Below, piece by piece: positions 44,022 through 53,814 of a stretch of DNA of 64,000 bases (position 1 is the first letter of the stretch; the number at the start of each line of letters is the position of its first letter). The translations under genes and the position numbers were made by a program. The stretch is from CAZFYZ01 sp964523735. GTDB taxonomy: Bacteria > Armatimonadota > UBA5829. The stretch lies in assembly GCA_964523735.1 (NCBI GenBank), contig CAZFYZ010000003.1, positions 1 to 64,000 on the forward strand, written 5' to 3'. The notes beneath the pieces were generated by a model. It saw nothing but the letters and a program-made list of their open reading frames with translations, was not told where the DNA came from and made no database searches.

Positions 44022-47000
44022 ATGATAACAGACTCGTCCACCTGCCCATCGGTGGCGCGTCAGGCCCGGACGTCCGGCCGTGAAAGGCTGGGCTTGGTAC
44101 TGCTTGCCGCGCTAGCGCTCGTGCTGCCGATGTCAATATCCGCCTATGGCGGTTCGATCACCGTGCCTCTTGGTGAACTCCCAGCCTCCGCACAGGCACT
44201 GTCCGCTTCGATCAACTCGATCCACACGGGCGCAATCGAGATTCCCGGCTTCGCCATGGCCGGAGCCAGCGGTTCGCCCGCTCTGCCAAGCCGCATCATC
44301 TACATAGCCCTGCCGCCGGAGGCTGATCTCGGCTCAGTAACGATCGAGACAACGGGGCTGTTGACCCGCATGATGCCAGGTACATATGACATCTCGCCTG
44401 TTTCGGAAGCGGCTCCGCTTGACTCTGCGACGGAGCCTGCGCCTGGGATCAGAAACGCCGCGATCTATGGGCAGGACGAGTTCTGGCCTGCCCAGCATCT
44501 CAGGGTATTGGGGACCGGACACCTTCGCACCTGGAAGGTGGCGGCTGTGGAATATACCCCCTACAGCTACAACCCAGTGAGCGGCAGACTGCGGACCATC
44601 ACCTCCAGGGCCGCAAGGCTCTCGTTCACTTCTGCGGGCACACGAGAGGCAGTCGCCGACCCGGTCGCGCGGGAGGTGTCACGTATCTGTGCCAACGCGA
44701 GCGAGGCAGCCACCTGGTATCATTCGGAAGAAAGCCAGCAGTCGAGCCAGGGCTACGCAATCATCACCACTCAGCAGATCGTTGACTCGAGCACGAAGCT
44801 TCGCGGTTTTGCCAACCTGCAGTTCCTGAGGGGGTTCGATGTACACGTGGCGACCGAGAACGACTGGGGCGGTGGCGCGGGAGATGCGGCGGCAGAGAAC
44901 ATCAGGCAGTGGCTCGCCGCCAACTACCTGAACCTGGGATTGCGCTACGTCCTGCTGATCGGGAACCCCGATCCGGCCAATGGCGACGTGCCGATGAAGA
45001 TGCTTTGGCCGCGCTACCGCTACACGTCTTACCGAGAGGCACCGTCCGACTACTATTACGCTGACCTGACGGGTGACTGGGATATCGACAAGGACGGGTT
45101 CTATGGCGAACTGCCTGACGACTTCTCGGGCGGGGGGATCGACAGGCTGCCCGAGGTCTACGTCGGCCGCATTCCGTTCTACGGCAGCATCGCCGACCTC
45201 GACCGAATCCTCCAGAAGACCATGGACTACGAATCCCAGGCCCTTGGTGACTGGGCCAGCAGAGCGATCCTCGCTATGAGGCCTCTGGATTCTACGACAC
45301 CTGCCTACCGACTGGGAGAGAACATCCGGCAGAGCTTCGTGGACCCGCTGGGTTTCACGGCTACCAGGCTCTACCAATCGGACTACGGCCTGGTTCCCCC
45401 ACCCGATAGAATGCCGTGTACTTACGACGCGATGGCCAGTGAGTGGTCCACCGGAGCCGGGTTTGTGTGCTGGATGGCACATGGCGGGGCAACGTCGGCA
45501 GATGCAGTGATGAACTCGAGCCTGTGCAGCAGCCTGGACGACTCGAAACCATCGATCGTCTTCCAAGCCTCCTGCTACAACGGCTCCCCCGAATCGCCAG
45601 ACAACCTTGCCTATTCGCTCCTACGTAACGGGGCGGTAGCGACGGTTGCGGCATCGAGGGCGTGCTGGTACTACATAGGCGAGAGTGACTTCACGAACTC
45701 GGACAGTGCCGGGGGCATCGCCTATCAGTATGCCGGGCTGGTGATGTCGAACAAGAGCTGCGGGCAGGCGATCTCCGATGCCCGACTGAGGGTACCGGCG
45801 TGCCTTTGGCAGAACCATCTCGTGTTCAACCTCTATGGTGATCCGTCGGCGGGGTTCGGCGGACCCGTGCCTGGGGCCGTGGCGGGAATGGTTTCGACCG
45901 TCACTGGAGAGCCCGTTTCAGGAGCCGTTGTTGAGACAGCGGACCGCGATGCGTCGGCTCTGACGGCAGATGATGGAAGCTATCTACTGCGAGGGCTCGC
46001 AGTCGGGGCGCAACAAGTAGTTGTCTCGGCTGAAGGCTTCTGCTCTCAGACTTTCACTGAGGTCCCCGTCAGCCATGCAAGCACTACTAGACTAGATGCC
46101 TATCTGTCGCGGGCGTCCTATGGCGCGATAGCCGGACGAGTCTGCGACGCATACGGCGCGCCCCTGCCTGATGCAGTTGTGCGGGTGGAGAACACCGGAC
46201 TCAGCGCGACCTCGGGCGCTGACGGAAGCTACTTGATAGCTGACGTGCCGGTGGGCCACTACAGGCTCGTGGCATCCAAGCACCCGTTAACTCAGGAGAC
46301 GATCCCGGAGTGCGCGGTGGCGGAAGGCAGTGTAACGGTGGTGGACGTAATGCTGGCCTGTGAGAGCGGCAGTGCCATCGTCAACGGCGGATTTGAAGAG
46401 GAGTTCGTGGACGGCGTGGCCATAGGCTGGACGGCTTATTCGACCGCTGGCTACTCCGGCTTTCCGATGCAAGGCCCTAACTACCGGAAGTACGGCAAGT
46501 CTTCGCAGGCCCTGTTGGCGCCTCCGGGCGTGGAGGGCGCGTCAGTCGGCATCTGCCAGGCCGCCAATGTGCTGCCGGGGAAACGGTACTCGCTGGTGGT
46601 GTGGGCTCGAGACGGCGTGGAGGGAGAGGACATAGATCCGGCCGGGACGATCGTCTGCCGGCTCGGATATGACCCAACCGGAGGCTCCAACCCAACTGCC
46701 CCAAGCGTTGTATGGCGCGCCTGCGATCCAATCCACGATGTCTGGCGAGCAGTATTCACCGACCTGACGCCTCACACCACAACCATGACCGTGTTTCTGG
46801 AGGCCAGACGGGCCTCCACAGGCGGCAGTCAAGACTGCTGCGCGTGGTTCGATGGAGCGGCGCTGATCGGCCCGGTGGCCTCGCCCTCTGTGCCCTTGGT
46901 GAGCGTTCCCAGCCTCTACATGACCGAGGACGAGGCCCTGTTCGCAACCTGGTCCTGTCCCGATCTTGATATAGCGTCCTATGAGTGGGCTGTGGGTTCG

Positions 47001-47717
47001 ACCGCTGATGAGAGCGGCGTGCTGCCAGGCGGGGAATGGGCCAGTGCAGGACTACAGACTGCTGGCGAGAGGCGGGGAGTGCCTCTGGCAAACGGTGACG
47101 CGGTGAAAGTGATCGTTCGGGCCAGAAACCAGGCGGGCGGCCTGAGTGGAATCGGAGCGTCCCAAGCGATCAGAGTAGTCGCGGAAGTCGCGAGCATAGC
47201 CGATGCAAAGAGTCTGCCGGATGGCGTGTGGGTGCGCCTGAAGAACGTGCGGGTGAGCAGGATGGGACTTGGGCCTGTCTGCTATGTGCAGGAGGCTGAT
47301 CGGAGCGCGGGGATCGAGGCTGTCGGCGATCGGTCCCGAATGCCTTACGTCGCGCCGGGGACCAAGGCCACACTGATCGGGCGTCTGGCGAGCCGGGGAC
47401 CGATGCGGATAATGGCTGATGCCGAACTGATGCCCTCTGTCGTCATCGCCGCTCCACGACCTATTGGGGTTCGCGCGAGCTGGCTCAACGACAGTTCGAG
47501 CGACTACACTGGCATGCTCATCATGGTCATTGGCCGCGTCACGAACGCGGCATCTGATGGGTTTGCGGTTGATGATGGCTCAGTCCCCGGAGGCATCCCC
47601 GTGATCCGTGAGACACCCGTGCCCGTTGATGTGGGTGGGTTCGTCAGGGTCATCGGGATCTGGACTCCGGACGGGCTCGTGCTATGCGGCGAGGGGGATC
47701 TTGCCAAACTGAACTGA
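44022..47717 (+). CDS. C25 (gingipain-type) cysteine peptidase with multiple accessory modules
   Basis: 1231 residues. Signal peptide near residues 20-43. The propeptide-like N-domain is followed by a C25 catalytic domain: SQGYAIITTQQ, YVLLIGNPDPANGDVP, DRLPEVYVGRIPF; catalytic His487 in WMAHGG and Cys518 in FQASCYNGS. Then two carboxypeptidase-regulatory-like domains (AVAGMVSTVTGEPVSGAVVE and AIAGRVCDAYGAPLPDAVVR), a CBM-like segment (VNGGFEEEF...), an Ig/FnIII-like piece, and two OB-like modules ending in FAVDDGS. Predicted extracellular protease. GGGGAAAAGAG lies before ATG 44022. Its 3' end overlaps the convergent phosphatase gene by 36 bp. Confidence 0.88.
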   Translation: MITDSSTCPSVARQARTSGRERLGLVLLAALALVLPMSISAYGGSITVPLGELPASAQALSASINSIHTGAIEIPGFAMAGASGSPALPSRIIYIALPPEADLGSVTIETTGLLTRMMPGTYDISPVSEAAPLDSATEPAPGIRNAAIYGQDEFWPAQHLRVLGTGHLRTWKVAAVEYTPYSYNPVSGRLRTITSRAARLSFTSAGTREAVADPVAREVSRICANASEAATWYHSEESQQSSQGYAIITTQQIVDSSTKLRGFANLQFLRGFDVHVATENDWGGGAGDAAAENIRQWLAANYLNLGLRYVLLIGNPDPANGDVPMKMLWPRYRYTSYREAPSDYYYADLTGDWDIDKDGFYGELPDDFSGGGIDRLPEVYVGRIPFYGSIADLDRILQKTMDYESQALGDWASRAILAMRPLDSTTPAYRLGENIRQSFVDPLGFTATRLYQSDYGLVPPPDRMPCTYDAMASEWSTGAGFVCWMAHGGATSADAVMNSSLCSSLDDSKPSIVFQASCYNGSPESPDNLAYSLLRNGAVATVAASRACWYYIGESDFTNSDSAGGIAYQYAGLVMSNKSCGQAISDARLRVPACLWQNHLVFNLYGDPSAGFGGPVPGAVAGMVSTVTGEPVSGAVVETADRDASALTADDGSYLLRGLAVGAQQVVVSAEGFCSQTFTEVPVSHASTTRLDAYLSRASYGAIAGRVCDAYGAPLPDAVVRVENTGLSATSGADGSYLIADVPVGHYRLVASKHPLTQETIPECAVAEGSVTVVDVMLACESGSAIVNGGFEEEFVDGVAIGWTAYSTAGYSGFPMQGPNYRKYGKSSQALLAPPGVEGASVGICQAANVLPGKRYSLVVWARDGVEGEDIDPAGTIVCRLGYDPTGGSNPTAPSVVWRACDPIHDVWRAVFTDLTPHTTTMTVFLEARRASTGGSQDCCAWFDGAALIGPVASPSVPLVSVPSLYMTEDEALFATWSCPDLDIASYEWAVGSTADESGVLPGGEWASAGLQTAGERRGVPLANGDAVKVIVRARNQAGGLSGIGASQAIRVVAEVASIADAKSLPDGVWVRLKNVRVSRMGLGPVCYVQEADRSAGIEAVGDRSRMPYVAPGTKATLIGRLASRGPMRIMADAELMPSVVIAAPRPIGVRASWLNDSSSDYTGMLIMVIGRVTNAASDGFAVDDGSVPGGIPVIRETPVPVDVGGFVRVIGIWTPDGLVLCGEGDLAKLN

Positions 47718-48944
47718 GCGCGCCGGCCTGGTAAGGACAAGCTCATCGACTACTGTGCCGTCAGCCTTGACCGTCCTGGTGGTGAGCGTGGTCGCGGTAA
47801 CTTCTATGACCATATAGTTGGGCTGAGTCAGCGGATTATAGAAGAAGGCGTTGTGCTTGTGCCTTGATACTCTGCGGTAGGTCTTGGTGCCGCTGCGGCC
47901 GATGACGTAGTAGACTACGCCGCCGATCGGACGCGTGCGCGCGACCGCGTGGTCGTGACCGCTCAGCACAAGATCGACGCCGTGCTTCTCAAACACAGGG
48001 GAAAACGCCTTCCTGATTGCAGTATTGTCTCTGCCGCGCATCAGCGAGTAGGTAGGCTTGTGGAAGAGGACGATCCTCCAAGTGGCGTCTGAGGCAGCCA
48101 GGTCAGCATCCAGCCAGTCGCGCTGTAATGCCAGCCCGTTACGCAGCCTCTGCTCACTTGTCTGGCTATCAAGCACCACGAAGTGGACAGAGCCGTAGTC
48201 CCAGGAGTAGACCTGGTTCTTGAGCTTCTTCGGGCCGTTCTGGGGGAGACGGAACTGCGCGTTCCAGAAGGCTGGTCTGCGTGTATCCCATGAGCCAATA
48301 GTCTCGTGGTTTCCGAACGCGGGCATGACCGGGATTGTGTCGACCACCCCCGCCGCTGCGGCAAACCAGTCATTCCAGTGCCCGCCACTCTGCCCGACAT
48401 CGACCATGTCGCCGGTCATTACCATGAACCGTGTGTCCGGGTTCGCCCGGAAGGCGTTGTGCACGGTCTTGCCCCACGTTGAGTAAGGCGAGCGCCCGCC
48501 TGCCACGCTCTGGCTGTCACCGAATGCCAGGAACTTGAACTTTTCGGCGGTAGGATCGGCGGTTACGAATGTGTGGGTTGGACTCCAGACAACGCCGTCC
48601 CCAACCCTGTAGGCGTAACGTGTGCCAGGGGTAAGGTCTGTCAGCTTCGACGTGAAAAGACGGGACCTGCCGAGGTCGGTGATGAAGTCCGATGGGCTGG
48701 CCACGATCCTGCGCGCATCGCTGGCTACCGAGTCCCCTTCCTGGAACTGCACGAAGCCCATGGTCACAGACGGATCCGTGCGCCAGGTAATGGTCATGCT
48801 GGTGGCGGGATTGCCAGTCCAAGTGAGGGTAATATGATCCGGTCGAGCCGTAGGGCTGAAGCGCGCGGCCTGGACGCTGACGTTCGAAGGGCAGGCAAGC
48901 GTGAGCACAAGCAGCCAGGGCAGTATCAGAACAAGACGTCTCAC
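47682..48944 (-). CDS. Purple acid phosphatase-like metallophosphoesterase
   Basis: 420 residues, GTG start at 48944 overlapping the gmhB stop. Signal peptide MRRLVLILPWLLVLTLAC (possible lipobox Cys). The N-terminal FnIII-like domain PDHITLTWTGNPATSMTITW is typical of purple acid phosphatases, followed by metal motifs GDSQ, GDMVDVG, GNHE, FHKP and GHDHAV. It would hydrolyse phosphate esters in the periplasm or outside. It ends the heptose gene run, but its link with heptose is unproven. Confidence 0.9.
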   Translation of the reverse strand: MRRLVLILPWLLVLTLACPSNVSVQAARFSPTARPDHITLTWTGNPATSMTITWRTDPSVTMGFVQFQEGDSVASDARRIVASPSDFITDLGRSRLFTSKLTDLTPGTRYAYRVGDGVVWSPTHTFVTADPTAEKFKFLAFGDSQSVAGGRSPYSTWGKTVHNAFRANPDTRFMVMTGDMVDVGQSGGHWNDWFAAAAGVVDTIPVMPAFGNHETIGSWDTRRPAFWNAQFRLPQNGPKKLKNQVYSWDYGSVHFVVLDSQTSEQRLRNGLALQRDWLDADLAASDATWRIVLFHKPTYSLMRGRDNTAIRKAFSPVFEKHGVDLVLSGHDHAVARTRPIGGVVYYVIGRSGTKTYRRVSRHKHNAFFYNPLTQPNYMVIEVTATTLTTRTVKADGTVVDELVLTRPARSVQFGKIPLAA

Positions 48945-49498
48945 TTGTGTTCCGCCTTCGGCTGCTCTATGATCCAGCGAACGGCATCGGTCAGGTCTTC
49001 CGCCACAAAGTCCGGGGCGCGAGGGCTTGCGTGGATGCTCTCACGCGTGAGCGTGCCCGTGAGCACCGCAACGGTTCTGCATCCGGCAGTGCTGCCAGCG
49101 ACAATGTCCTTGCCGTTATCGCCGACCATGAATGAGTTCTCAAGTTCAATGCCGTGCTCTCTCGCCGCCTGCAGGATCAGCCCCGGTTCGGGTTTTCGGC
49201 AAGTACAACCGTCAGAAGCCATGTGCGTGCAGTAGTAGAACCCGGCGATGCGGCCGCCAACCTCGTTGACCTGCCGTGTAATCTCGTCCTGAATGGCCAA
49301 CAGGTCTTCAGGCGAGACGAGGCCCTTCGCCACGCACTGCTGATTCGAGATCACAATCACCTCGAAACCAGCGTCGTTGAGCTTGCGGACAGCTTCAGGA
49401 ACGTAGGGGAAGACTCGAAGTTCTCGTAGGGACTTGACGTAGTCGTCACGGTCCTCGTTGATGACTCCGTCGCGGTCCAGGAAGACTGCTTTTGGCAT
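48941..49498 (-). CDS. gmhB: D-glycero-D-manno-heptose 1,7-bisphosphate 7-phosphatase
   Basis: 185 residues, HAD-IIIA fold. AVFLDRDGVINED is motif I with two Asp; VISNQQ is motif II; CTCRKPEPG and VGDNGKDIVAG are motifs III and IV. The Cys-containing loop YYCTHMASDGCTC is the zinc-binding loop of HisB-N/GmhB-type phosphatases. With gmhA and hddA it forms the heptose-activation path. Seven bases separate its start from the gmhA stop. Confidence 0.9.
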   Translation of the reverse strand: MPKAVFLDRDGVINEDRDDYVKSLRELRVFPYVPEAVRKLNDAGFEVIVISNQQCVAKGLVSPEDLLAIQDEITRQVNEVGGRIAGFYYCTHMASDGCTCRKPEPGLILQAAREHGIELENSFMVGDNGKDIVAGSTAGCRTVAVLTGTLTRESIHASPRAPDFVAEDLTDAVRWIIEQPKAEHK

Positions 49499-49505
49499 GC
49501 CGAGG

Positions 49506-50063
49506 TTAGTTCTCCGGATTGATCATACGAGTATAGAGCAAGTGGCCTATCACGAGGTGGACGTCCTCGATCCGCTGCATACTGTCGCTCTTGACGACGA
49601 TCGACTTCTGCGCGAGCTTGGCAAGCTGCCCGCCCGAGAAGCCGGTGAGACCGATAGTCACGCCGCCCATTTCATTTGCTTTCTTTACTGCGTTCAAAAC
49701 GTTGGGCGAGTTCCCGCTGCCACTGATTGCGACGACGACGTCGCCCGGGTTCAGGAGGCTTTCGATCTGCTCCGCATATATGCAATCATAGCACGTATCG
49801 TTCGCCCAGGCGGTGATTAACGGGATGTTCTCCGTGAGCGAGATGACCTTGAAGCGCTTGCCGGTGTACTCCTTGACGGACTTCTGCATATCCTCCGCGA
49901 TGTGGGTGGCGTTGGCCGCGCTGCCGCCGTTGCCAAGGAAGAAGACTTGCCTGTCTTCGGCATGAGCTTTGCGCAGGATGCCGGTGATCTCGTCGATCTC
50001 TGCCTCATCGAGCGCAGAGATGGCTTCCTTGACCGCGATCAGGTAGTCCTTAGTCAGCGACAT
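49506..50063 (-). CDS. gmhA: Sedoheptulose-7-phosphate isomerase
   Basis: 185 residues. SIS fold with FFLGNGGSAANATHIAEDM and VVAISGSGNSPNVLNAV, the sugar-phosphate binding loops of GmhA/DiaA proteins. The heptose operon position favours GmhA: isomerisation of sedoheptulose 7-phosphate to D-glycero-D-manno-heptose 7-phosphate. Three bases from the hddA stop. Confidence 0.92.
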   Translation of the reverse strand: MSLTKDYLIAVKEAISALDEAEIDEITGILRKAHAEDRQVFFLGNGGSAANATHIAEDMQKSVKEYTGKRFKVISLTENIPLITAWANDTCYDCIYAEQIESLLNPGDVVVAISGSGNSPNVLNAVKKANEMGGVTIGLTGFSGGQLAKLAQKSIVVKSDSMQRIEDVHLVIGHLLYTRMINPEN

Positions 50064-50066
50064 CTC

Positions 50067-51044
50067 CTACCTCCTCACGTTGAATATGACTTTTGATCCG
50101 TCCCTGGCGAGCGTAATGGGCAGTTCGCGCAGATCGCCGAGCTTCTTTCTGACGGCCGAACGGTTCTCAGGCGGCGTGCAGACGAGGAAGAATCCGCCCC
50201 CGCCCGCGCCCGTGATCTTGCAGCCGAGCGCGCCAGCTGAGATAGCCTTGTCGAGCAGTTCATCAATCTGTGGGTTAGTGATGTTGCTTGCGAGCTGCTT
50301 CTTCTTCTGCCAGCCATCACGAAGCGTCTGGCCGAGAGAAGCTATTGCGCCCGTCTTCAGATGCCTGGCAAGCTCATCGCTCTGATCACGCATCTCGGTC
50401 AGGACCTTCATCCTGCTGGCGATGTTGCTCCTCTGCTCTGAGAGCACATCCGACGACTTGCGCGTAACGCCCGTGTAGAACAGAAGCAGGCTCTCGTTAA
50501 GACGCTGCCTGGCGCTCTCTTCCAGCGCTATCGAGCTGACCTCGACTTCCTCATTCGGGTAGAACCTGAAATGCCTCAACCCTCCGTACGCTGCTATGTA
50601 CTGATCCTGTTTGCCGATAGGCTTGCCGAGAACGTCGATCTCTATTCGGCAGGCTTCGCGCGCCAATCGTTCGGCATTCACGAACTCGCCTTTGTAGGCG
50701 TAAAGTGCGTTCAGCAGGCCGACGGTCACAGTGCTGGATGAGCCCAGTCCGGAACCTTCCGAGGGCACGTCGGCCATCGTCGAGATTTCAATGCCTCTGT
50801 CGACCCCCACCAGGCGCATGGCCTCGCGAGCCAACTCGTGCTGAATCTCGTGGACCGACGGGACCATCTCGGTCTTGGTGTAGCCGACGCGGATCAGGTC
50901 GTCGAAACGCTCCTTAACGACGACATAGATATACTTGTCGATCGCGCTGGAGACGACGCTGCCGTAGTCCTTGTCGTAGAACCCTCTCAAATCTGTCCCA
51001 CCGCCCGCGAAGCTGATGCGCAGTGGAGTCTGGGTTATGATCAC
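50067..51044 (-). CDS. hddA: D-glycero-D-manno-heptose 7-phosphate kinase (GHMP kinase)
   Basis: 325 residues. A GTG start at 51044 is preferred, with AGGAGG nine bases upstream; the ATG at 51068 lies before the likely transcription start. Motif 1 TPLRISFAGGGTDLR, motif 2 (ATP loop) PSEGSGLGSSST at 94-105, motif 3 KITGAGGGGFFLV. HddA phosphorylates heptose-7-phosphate at C1 toward GDP-heptose. The guanylyltransferase (hddC) is not in the window. Confidence 0.92.
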   Translation of the reverse strand: MIITQTPLRISFAGGGTDLRGFYDKDYGSVVSSAIDKYIYVVVKERFDDLIRVGYTKTEMVPSVHEIQHELAREAMRLVGVDRGIEISTMADVPSEGSGLGSSSTVTVGLLNALYAYKGEFVNAERLAREACRIEIDVLGKPIGKQDQYIAAYGGLRHFRFYPNEEVEVSSIALEESARQRLNESLLLFYTGVTRKSSDVLSEQRSNIASRMKVLTEMRDQSDELARHLKTGAIASLGQTLRDGWQKKKQLASNITNPQIDELLDKAISAGALGCKITGAGGGGFFLVCTPPENRSAVRKKLGDLRELPITLARDGSKVIFNVRR

Positions 51045-51071
51045 GCCTGAGGGCCTCCTATCTACCAACTG

Positions 51072-51100
51072 ATTCTACCACATGCCCGTATGCCATCCAA
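51072..51100 (-). promoter_or_regulatory. Promoter of the heptose operon
   Basis: Minus strand -35 TTGGAT (51100-51095), 17 bp spacer, -10 TAGAAT (51077-51072) preceded by TGG. Start near 51066, 22 nt before the GTG. Confidence 0.55.
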
Positions 51101-51211
51101 ACAGGATTGACCCACAAAAGGGTTCCAGGCATGTTTCATCGAACACAGCATAGAGAGTGCTGGCCACTGTCCCAGGTTCCGGCTGCAGACATAGAAAAGA
51201 GGAAAGCCATT

Positions 51212-52291
51212 ATGTCACGAGTTTTCAACTTCAACGCTGGCCCCGCCGCATTGCCCCTGCCTGTCCTTGAGAAGGCACAGGCAGAGTTACTGGACCTCGC
51301 CGGCAGTGGTATGTCGGTCATGGAGATGTCGCACCGCTCAAAAGAGTATGCGGCGGTCAACGATCAGGCTGAGGCAAACGTCCGCAGGCTCTTGGGAGTC
51401 TCTGATGACTACGCCGTTCTGTTCCTCCAGGGGGGAGCCAGTCTGCAGTTCGCGATGATCCCCATGAACCTCCGCCGGCCTGGCAAGAGCGCCGATTTCG
51501 TTGATACGGGCAGTTGGGCCTCGAAAGCGATCAAAGAGGCCAAACTCACCGGGGCGGCCAACGTGGTCTGGTCAGGCAAGGAAGAGAGCTACATGCGCGC
51601 GCCGAAGCAGGCGGAGCTGAAGCTGAGCCCCGATGCAGAGTATGTGCATATTTGCTCGAACGAGACCATTGGCGGAATCCGATTCCCCGAGTTCCCGACG
51701 ACACAAGCGCCGCTGGTTGCTGATATGTCCAGCGAGATCATGTCCCGCGTGATCGACGTGAGCAAGTTCGGGATGATCTACGCCGGAGCACAGAAGAACA
51801 TCGGCCCATCCGGGCTGGCACTGGTGATCATCCGGAAAGATCTCATCGAGCGCACGCCGGATACTGTTCCGATCTTCCTACGCTACGCGACGCACGCGGA
51901 AGAGAAGAGCCTCTACAACACCCCGAACACATGGGGAGTTTATGTGCTCAAGCTCGTCACGGACTGGATGGAGAGCCTCGGGGGAGTCGCAGGCATGCAG
52001 AAGATTAACGAGAAGAAGGCGGCGACCTTGTACGGCCTGATCGACTCCAGCGACTTCTGGCGATCCCCAACGGACAAAGACAGCCGCTCGATTATGAACG
52101 TAGTCTGGCGGCTGCCGAGCGAGGAACTCGAGGAGCAATTCGTGAGCGAGGCCAAGAAAGCCGGCATGATCGGACTGAAGGGCCATCGCAGCGTGGGAGG
52201 CATCCGCGCATCGATCTACAACGCCGTCCCGCAGGAGGCAGTAGACGCGCTGGTGGCGTTTATGAAGGAGTTTGAGAAGAAGAACGGGTAG
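51212..52291 (+). CDS. serC: Phosphoserine aminotransferase
   Basis: 359 residues from ATG 51212 (AGAGGAAAG upstream); the longer frame is not supported. FNFNAGPAALPLPVLE is the standard SerC start; HRSKEY, FLQGGASLQFAMIPMNL, CSNETIGGI and the PLP-binding Lys195 in GAQKNIGPSG follow. It catalyses 3-phosphohydroxypyruvate to phosphoserine in serine synthesis (and a related step in pyridoxal synthesis). Stand-alone, followed by a terminator. Confidence 0.96.
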   Translation: MSRVFNFNAGPAALPLPVLEKAQAELLDLAGSGMSVMEMSHRSKEYAAVNDQAEANVRRLLGVSDDYAVLFLQGGASLQFAMIPMNLRRPGKSADFVDTGSWASKAIKEAKLTGAANVVWSGKEESYMRAPKQAELKLSPDAEYVHICSNETIGGIRFPEFPTTQAPLVADMSSEIMSRVIDVSKFGMIYAGAQKNIGPSGLALVIIRKDLIERTPDTVPIFLRYATHAEEKSLYNTPNTWGVYVLKLVTDWMESLGGVAGMQKINEKKAATLYGLIDSSDFWRSPTDKDSRSIMNVVWRLPSEELEEQFVSEAKKAGMIGLKGHRSVGGIRASIYNAVPQEAVDALVAFMKEFEKKNG

Positions 52292-52322
52292 GTCCGGCGC
52301 GGATAGCGGATAGCTGATAGCT

Positions 52323-52350
52323 GATGGCCCGGGGGAAATCCCGGGCCATC
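52323..52350. terminator. Terminator between serC and the Cys-cluster gene
   Basis: GATGGCCCGGG (52323-52333) and CCCGGGCCATC (52340-52350), perfect 11 bp arms, 6 nt loop, then TTT. Lies 32 bp after the serC stop and may serve both convergent genes. Confidence 0.7.
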
Positions 52351-52453
52351 TTTGCAGCGAGAACAGGCGAGCAGTGTAAGCACAGCTGCTCCCGTCACAC
52401 GTGCTGTGGGACGAGCTTAGGCTTGGAGATGGTCTCCCGGTCCTGCCCTATGC

Positions 52454-53032
52454 TTACAGCGGATCAAACAGGAACGTGCACGGCCTCGTCCCGGCACTCT
52501 CCAGGGCGGACGATCTGACGGTCATGTTCAGCTTCCTCCCGAGGGCGTTCTGCAGGTGGTGCTTGATGTGCCCGCCGCAACAGTAGCAGTAGGTGACGGA
52601 GACGGGGTCACCGGCTTTTGGCAGGCACACGCATCTGTAGCTTTCGAGGCCCTCCGGAGCGAAGCTGACCAGGACGCGGCCGTCGTTCTGCATCGTCACA
52701 CTGTGGCCGAAGACGAACCTGGCCTCGTTGGCAGCTTCAATGCGGTCTTCCAGGCTCTCGTGCTTCTTGGCGATGCCCTTGCTGACCTCGAGTCGCTTGC
52801 CACCAAGGCAGCACGCGCAGGCTTCGCGCACGGCATGGCGGGTATTGGCATCCAGCAGCTCGTCCATCTTAGCCATCGCCTGTCGCATCCACGCGGCCTT
52901 CTTCTGGGGGGTCCAGCTTTTGCGGACGTCCTCGCCACCCTCGATGATCTGGCCGATGATCGCCTGATCTATCCCTGCGCTCGCAAGCTTGTCGGCGAGG
53001 ACCTTAATCCTGCCGTATTCGTAGTCCGCCAT
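52454..53032 (-). CDS. Cysteine-cluster protein, function unknown (DUF6144-like)
   Basis: 192 residues. Helical N-terminal half; clusters at residues 72-75 (CACC), around 155 (CVC) and in YCYCCGGHIKHHL, plus a late Cys in GTRPCTF. The cluster pairs with CCGGH suggest binding of zinc or an iron-sulfur cluster. I recall DUF6144 as a similar family but cannot confirm. The sequence has no membrane part. It converges with serC. Confidence 0.65.
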   Translation of the reverse strand: MADYEYGRIKVLADKLASAGIDQAIIGQIIEGGEDVRKSWTPQKKAAWMRQAMAKMDELLDANTRHAVREACACCLGGKRLEVSKGIAKKHESLEDRIEAANEARFVFGHSVTMQNDGRVLVSFAPEGLESYRCVCLPKAGDPVSVTYCYCCGGHIKHHLQNALGRKLNMTVRSSALESAGTRPCTFLFDPL

Positions 53033-53208
53033 TGGTTTCCTCCTTAGTCAAGGTCACTTGCCCTCTTCTCACTGATCGTGGGGCTGCGCTTCATGATTAT
53101 ACGTCAACTCAACTCGGGCGGCCGCAGGAACTGTGGGTAAATCATGAATAGACCGTCTCGCCGGTTCACGGCTGGGCGAGCCGGTACTACAGACATGGTG
53201 CAACTGCA

Positions 53209-53802
53209 ATGGAAGAACGAGTGGAGACAATGGACGAACTCGAGGGGCTGCGCAAGGACTGGTGGCTCTACATGCTCCTCGGGGTCGGTTTGGTAATACT
53301 GGGGCTGTTGGTGATAAGCACCCCAGCCATTACGGCAGTGGCAGTCACGACTGTTGTCGGCATTCTGCTCATTGCCAGTGCCATAGTGCAGGGCGTGTAT
53401 GCGTTCAAGTTCTACGCGAAACCCGGGCGGACACTTCTGCAGGTGTTCGTGGCGATACTATACGCTCTTGCCGGGGTAGCCTTGCTATCGCGCCCGATCA
53501 TCGGAGCCGTCACACTGACGATACTGCTCGCGATCTACTTCTTTGCAAAGGGCATAGTCAAGATCGTGGCGGCGTTCGAGATGAGACGCCATCTACCGCA
53601 CTGGGGCTGGATGCTCTTTGGAGGCATCCTGTCGCTGATCCTGGGGCTGCTGATAGCGGCGAGTTGGCCGAGTTCGGCGCTCTGGGCAATAGCGCTGCTG
53701 CTGGGCATCGACCTGATGGTCGCCGGGTGGACGATCATCGTTCTGAGCGTGTCCGCACACGCAGCATTCGGACGCACGCAGAGGTTAGCGGGGCAGCACT
53801 AG
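53209..53802 (+). CDS. HdeD-family membrane protein (DUF308)
   Basis: 197 residues with six hydrophobic segments in three hairpins, each ending in a Gly-rich turn (LLGVGLVILGLLVISTPA; ILYALAGVALLSRPI; LFGGILSLILGLLIAASWPS). This three-fold pattern is the HdeD/DUF308 mark. In E. coli HdeD is an acid-stress membrane protein, but in most bacteria the role is unknown. Start ATG 53209; ATG 53230 is an alternative. Confidence 0.85.
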   Translation: MEERVETMDELEGLRKDWWLYMLLGVGLVILGLLVISTPAITAVAVTTVVGILLIASAIVQGVYAFKFYAKPGRTLLQVFVAILYALAGVALLSRPIIGAVTLTILLAIYFFAKGIVKIVAAFEMRRHLPHWGWMLFGGILSLILGLLIAASWPSSALWAIALLLGIDLMVAGWTIIVLSVSAHAAFGRTQRLAGQH

Positions 53803-53814
53803 CGCGATCGGCAA

